The translations under genes and the position numbers were made by a program. From JAVBMP01 sp031552315 (GTDB lineage: Bacteria > Desulfobacterota > Desulfovibrionia > Desulfovibrionales > Desulfovibrionaceae), in assembly GCA_031552315.1 (NCBI GenBank), contig JAVBMP010000093.1, positions 1 through 31,015 on the forward strand: DNA of 31,015 nt, read 5' to 3'. The notes below the pieces were generated by a model. It did not search any database. It was not told where the DNA came from and saw nothing but the letters and a program-made list of their open reading frames with translations. Shown here in pieces: positions 29,380 through 31,015 of the stretch (position 1 is its first letter; each line of letters begins with the position of its first letter).

Positions 29380-30885
29380 ATGAAGGCCAAGGCAGCGGAA
29401 CAATTTTTTTGGGGAATAGGGCTGGATGAAGCGCAACGCGCGGGTCTGGAGGCCTGCCTGGGCAGCAAGCAGAGGATGCGTTTTTTTGACGAAGCGGCCC
29501 TGCCCGTGGCAGCGGATATAGAGGCCGAATGCCCGGTCATGCTGTTTGCCTCTTCCGGCCTGAACAAGCGCATTTCCGCGTCCGGCGGCGCACTGGGCGG
29601 AACATCTGGCGCAGGGGCCGATGTGCGGCACCTCAAGCATCTGCCGCGCATTGCGGTTCTGCCGGAAGGCTATTCGCAGCAGGATCTTGAAACGGCGGTG
29701 GATTCAGACGCGCTGGATATTCTGCGTCCGCCCTTTGCCGCCAAAACCTTCAATCGCAAGCTGCGCCAGGCTATGGAAAGCGTTATGGTGCACCGCGATA
29801 TCCTTTGCATGAGCAAAGAAATAACGCTGGGGCGCGACCTTCTTGAACGCAAAAACACCTTGCTGGATTTTTTGGTCAACTTTTTGACAGATACCGCAAC
29901 CAGCCATGAAGCGGAAGAAATTTTGCAAAGCGCCTTCAAGGGCATGGGGCTTTTGTTGCCCGCGCACAGCATGCACGCGGCCATTTGGTACACCAATGCC
30001 AAGGGTGAACAGTGTTCCCGTTTTTTTGTGGCGGCGGAACAGGGCAGCCCGGCTTTCGCCCAATGGCGGCAGCAACTTCAGGCGCATGGCGAAAGCTGCG
30101 GCCTGCCGCTTCCAGCCAAAATAGAGGAAAAATCCCTTAAACTTTCGGTGCGCGGGGCCTTGCTGGAAATCATAGAGCCTTCGGTCGGCAATGTGGTCTA
30201 TTTACCGCTGAAGTCCGGGGAAAACACCATCGGCTTTTTGGCCGTTGTAACCAACATGAAGCGCGGCTTCGGGCGCGATCAGGCCCAAGTGCTTGACGCC
30301 ATTTTGCGCCACCTGGCCCTTGACCTGCAAAACGCGCTGGGCCGGGAAGTGCTGCGCAACCTGGCGGAATATGACAGCCTTACCGGGCTTTACAACCGCC
30401 GTTATTTTGAAGAGGCGCTGGCCCGGGAAAATGCCCGGGGCAACCGTTACAAGATGCCGTTTTCCTTGCTGTTTATAGACGTTGACCACTTCAAGAAAAT
30501 TAATGATACCCACGGGCACCAGGCCGGTGACCAGGTGTTGCAGCAACTGGCGGAAATTTTCCGCGCCACCTTGCGCAATGTGGACCTGTGCGCCCGCTTC
30601 GGCGGTGAGGAATTTGTAGTGCTTTTGCCGCATACGCCGGTGGAATCCGCCGCCATTCTGGCGGAAAGGCTGCGCCGCAAGGTAAACGACCATGTGTTCA
30701 ACACCAGCGCCGGGCCAATCCGGGCCAGCATAAGCCTTGGGCTGGCAGGCAGCGCCGTTCAGGCCGCCCCTTCCCACCTTGCCCTGCTGGCCCTGGCGGA
30801 TAAAGCCCTGTATGCCGCCAAAAACAGCGGCCGCAATTGCCTGCGCGTAAGCGGCGACCATGAAGCGCTGGAAGAGTGCATGTAG
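29380..30885 (+). CDS. Diguanylate cyclase (degenerate receiver-GAF-GGDEF)
   Basis: A soluble protein of 501 residues that should make cyclic di-GMP from two GTP. The C-terminal GGDEF domain (about 325-490) is intact: YDSLTGLYNRRYFEEAL, FIDVDHFKKINDTHGHQAGD, and the active-site GGEEF at 408-412. An RxxD inhibitory I-site is present (R399, D402 in RNVD), five residues before the signature, so product inhibition is expected. The middle (about 165-310) fits a GAF domain; the first about 130 residues resemble a receiver fold (ILRPPFAAKTFNRKL at the end) but show no acidic cluster or phospho-acceptor, so it is probably a pseudo-receiver. ATG 29380 is preferred over a TTG at 29365 because GGAGGGG (29369-29375) lies at ideal spacing before it. 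No EAL domain. Confidence 0.92.
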   Translation: MKAKAAEQFFWGIGLDEAQRAGLEACLGSKQRMRFFDEAALPVAADIEAECPVMLFASSGLNKRISASGGALGGTSGAGADVRHLKHLPRIAVLPEGYSQQDLETAVDSDALDILRPPFAAKTFNRKLRQAMESVMVHRDILCMSKEITLGRDLLERKNTLLDFLVNFLTDTATSHEAEEILQSAFKGMGLLLPAHSMHAAIWYTNAKGEQCSRFFVAAEQGSPAFAQWRQQLQAHGESCGLPLPAKIEEKSLKLSVRGALLEIIEPSVGNVVYLPLKSGENTIGFLAVVTNMKRGFGRDQAQVLDAILRHLALDLQNALGREVLRNLAEYDSLTGLYNRRYFEEALARENARGNRYKMPFSLLFIDVDHFKKINDTHGHQAGDQVLQQLAEIFRATLRNVDLCARFGGEEFVVLLPHTPVESAAILAERLRRKVNDHVFNTSAGPIRASISLGLAGSAVQAAPSHLALLALADKALYAAKNSGRNCLRVSGDHEALEECM

Positions 30886-30961
30886 GGTTCATGCCGTGGG
30901 AAAGTAGTTTAAAGAGATAAGGTGTTGCGTGTGTGATGAACTTTGAGGGCATTGCATTTTG

Positions 30962-30985
30962 AGGCCATTGCACAATGGCCTTTTT
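30962..30985 (+). terminator. Intrinsic terminator after the diguanylate cyclase gene
   Basis: AGGCCATTG (30962-30970) pairs with CAATGGCCT (30973-30981), followed by T5 (30981-30985). The stem-loop is small but perfect. The last 30 bases of the window after it resemble the sequence downstream of ddl (25684-25710). Confidence 0.75.
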
Positions 30986-31015
30986 GCCCTTTTACTGCGT
31001 CGTGCTTCGTCCCGC

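Noticed and set aside
1..31015. CRISPR array, tRNA, rRNA, IS element, phage or integrase
   Set aside because: No regularly spaced repeats, cloverleaf, rRNA-like sequence, transposase or integrase motifs were seen on either strand.

Overview
The window is 31 kb of chromosomal-type DNA from a Gram-negative bacterium. Lipid A/LPS synthesis (Kdo transferase), tripartite RND efflux, many lipoproteins, split glycyl-tRNA synthetase (glyQ/glyS) and a GC-rich genome with strong GAA preference for Glu suggest a deltaproteobacterium, most likely Desulfovibrionaceae-like. That placement is inference: no rRNA or taxonomic marker is present. There is no phage, IS element, CRISPR array, tRNA or rRNA visible.

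Layout. 1-2939: end of glyQ and all of glyS (+). 2940-3207: a hairpin-rich convergent gap holding a dispersed GC-rich element and a perfect 30-bp-arm palindrome. 3208-9233: a tightly packed minus-strand efflux operon in transcription order adaptor, RND pump, outer membrane factor. It is divergent from a TetR regulator (9461-10087), and a 10-bp-arm dyad overlaps both promoters. 10437-12902: a soluble GAF-PAS hybrid histidine kinase behind a 349-bp gap full of dyads. 13175-15367 (-): a WbpP-type UDP-GlcNAc 4-epimerase preceded by two translationally coupled paralogous OB-fold-like lipoproteins. A DUF4823-like lipoprotein (+) is divergent from them. 16190-19402 (-): a SWIM-SNF2 helicase.

19660-25678 (+) is a compact run: peptide-type ABC solute-binding protein, bifunctional (p)ppGpp synthetase/hydrolase, a DUF493 protein, an HD hydrolase and D-Ala-D-Ala ligase. 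Three of the four junctions overlap (4, 11 and 38 bp), so nutrient sensing, stringent response and cell-wall precursor synthesis look co-expressed. Then follow an unusually long waaA, a ferredoxin-nitroreductase, a RelE/Phd-type toxin-antitoxin pair on the minus strand, and a diguanylate cyclase.

The most unusual feature is in-frame low-complexity expansion of housekeeping proteins. WaaA carries three repeat-built inserts (about 190 extra residues), the RND adaptor carries a 104-residue Gln/Pro/Gly tail with collagen-like triplets, and the DUF493 protein has a repeat-bearing N-terminal extension. I see no clear new defence or mobile system here.
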